Origin: Asparagopsis taxiformis
Taxonomy: Eukaryota; Rhodophyta; Florideophyceae; Bonnemaisoniales; Bonnemaisoniaceae
NCBI GenBank assembly: GCA_030407315.1
Contig: JALQPE010002141.1
Span: 111,707 to 175,706 of the forward strand
Length of the DNA: 64,000 bases
Direction: 5' to 3'
Shown here: one piece after another, positions 63,029-64,000 of the stretch
Numbering within the stretch: position 1 is the stretch's first letter
Layout of the letters: each line of letters starts with the position of its first letter
Program-made: the position numbers and the translations under genes
Notes under the pieces: model-generated
Told to the model about the DNA's origin: nothing
What the model saw: only the letters and a program-made list of their open reading frames with translations
Databases searched by the model: none

Positions 63029-63275
63029 CTCCAGGCTTCCACCATAGCCTCCTCCACCACCTCCGTTAATGGATCGAATATCCGAACCGCACCTCAACAT
63101 GCTTTTCTTCTCATCCATGGGTACTGACATCTGCGAGATGTGAGTCACATGTTCTCCAGGCTTGCACCATAGCCTCCTCCACCACCTCCGTTAATGGCAA
63201 CATGTGAGATGTCAGTACCGGACAAGTTCTCCAGGCTTCCTCCGTAGCCACCTCCTCCACCTCCGTCTGTGGGAA
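63029..63275 (-). repeat. Glycine-rich coding repeat, three units
   Basis: Three related units of about 45 bp (near 63029, 63153 and 63227). Read on the minus strand, each encodes the same stretch, GGGGGGYGGSLEN or a close variant, but not in one continuous frame. An acceptor-like TTCCCACAG precedes the rightmost unit on the minus strand at about 63270-63278. This may be the remains, or the exons, of a glycine-rich protein gene; no complete gene could be assembled. Confidence 0.5.
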
Positions 63276-63801
63276 TCAACACAACATCACCACTGCGTCT
63301 TACCTCACATCCACATCTCTCCGGGATGAAAACGGACGGACGACATAGGGTTTGTAGACGTTTAGAATCTTGTTAGAAAAAAGTAAACGAAAGAGAAGTT
63401 CTCTTTCATTGAATGATATCTCGTCCCTGTCGCAATATGTTCCATTTTCATTTTCTCGGGTTGCACACCCCATCATGGGTGATCAAGGCCTGGATCGAAC
63501 CCTCCGAGGGTCTTCGATGGATAGGACAGATAGTGGAAGGCTTTTAAGCCTGTGACCAAGCGGCTATTGATTGGTTGGAGGAAGGAAATTACAGAGGAAA
63601 TATAGCTGAGTACGGTGCTCGCGATAGCTGTTAGGTTAAAGTCAAATATGTTTTTCGATTATTTTTCGTACGGAAATGCCTTGGAAAAGACGATGCTTTA
63701 TCGTTCTCTTGGAGGGAGTCCGTTGCATTGCCCTCAATTCGAGAGCATCGTCATGAAGGAGAGGATTCTTTCTGCTTGTTAGAATCGGTTTAGAGGAGAT
63801 A
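63276..63801. other. Stretch without recognisable gene
   Basis: About 520 bp between the glycine-rich repeats and repeat copy 3. One 61-codon plus-strand frame (63370-63555) has no features; nothing else is seen. Confidence 0.5.
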
Positions 63802-64000
63802 GCTAATGCATTACTGGCCAGCCCAGAACTTGTAGAATTTCGGGCAGGAAAAAAATTGCAAAATTTTATCGATTTGGGCGGTCGAAAGTGCCGTACGGCA
63901 CACCCCCATCTCAAAAACATGTTCACATGTGCATGTTTTTGAGAATAGCCCAAATTTTAATTCAAATCAGGATGCAGATATTCGTCTTCTAAGCATTGTC
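63802..64000 (+). repeat. About 200-bp repeat, copy 3, at the window edge
   Basis: Direct orientation relative to copy 2. It carries the same 14-bp palindrome and 12-bp-arm hairpin and the same outer sequence through CGTCTTCTAAGCATTGTC, where the window ends, so the family boundary lies further out than copy 1 suggests. Confidence 0.85.

Noticed and set aside
63481..63520. GGTTCGATCC string (minus strand) as a tRNA B box
   Set aside because: The flanking bases do not form a T-arm stem and no acceptor or anticodon arms could be found; no tRNA gene was supported anywhere in the window.

Overview
The window is nuclear DNA of a photosynthetic red alga. Three observations support this. There is a nuclear gene for a phycoerythrin gamma-type linker (34975-35982). 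There is a three-helix red-algal-type light-harvesting protein (25954-26684). There is a plastid-type ClpP with an N-terminal transit region (24905-25705). The other conserved genes are clearly eukaryotic: SWI/SNF ATPase, Elongator ELP1, CAF-1 large subunit, 20S proteasome beta-3, RNase P p40, cactin and a syntaxin-6 type SNARE. Genes are mostly intronless and tightly packed on both strands. I can read five short introns (84-123 nt) with GTAAG/GTATG donors, in the proteasome gene (two), HROB, LHC and a coiled-coil gene. The species cannot be fixed from the sequence.

Layout. 1-41.8 kb is a gene-dense host region. In order it holds: a SWI/SNF ATPase cut by the left edge, a SNARE, an acidic DnaJ-zinc-finger protein, an RRM protein, a small spliced coiled-coil gene, a BAH protein, and the tRNA m2G10 methyltransferase TRM11. 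Three broken metabolic gene fragments follow (xanthine dehydrogenase, RibD-type reductase, aldo-keto reductase). Then come a small mitochondrial membrane protein, proteasome beta-3, a secretory-pathway membrane protein, a PLP aminotransferase, RPP40, HROB, cactin, ClpP, LHC, ELP1, CAF-1 p150, phycoerythrin gamma and glycyl-tRNA synthetase. These are housekeeping and photosynthesis genes without operon-like grouping.

41.8-64 kb is an island of mobile DNA. A nearly intact hAT transposon (41870-44501) has a perfect 8-bp target duplication and one in-frame stop. Next is a GC-rich, truncated Ty3/gypsy chromovirus on the minus strand (about 44.6-51.03 kb) that carries a long antisense coiled-coil ORF between integrase and LTR. 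Then come repeat modules and a minisatellite, followed by a Plavaka-like transposase (52926-55967) with a convergent second ORF (56045-58340). The most unusual unit is at 58566-62748. Two inverted copies of a roughly 190-200 bp repeat enclose a minus-strand gene that joins a DNA N4/N6-type methyltransferase (DPPY motif) to a SET domain, with one -1 frame break between them. A third repeat copy runs off the right edge.

Three genes in the island contain frame breaks, four or five in total. All go in the -1 direction and most lie at or near short homopolymers. They could be ribosomal frameshifting, decay, or dropped bases in the assembly. Gene starts were placed on ATG codons: several open frames extend upstream only through GTG/TTG/CTG and were trimmed.
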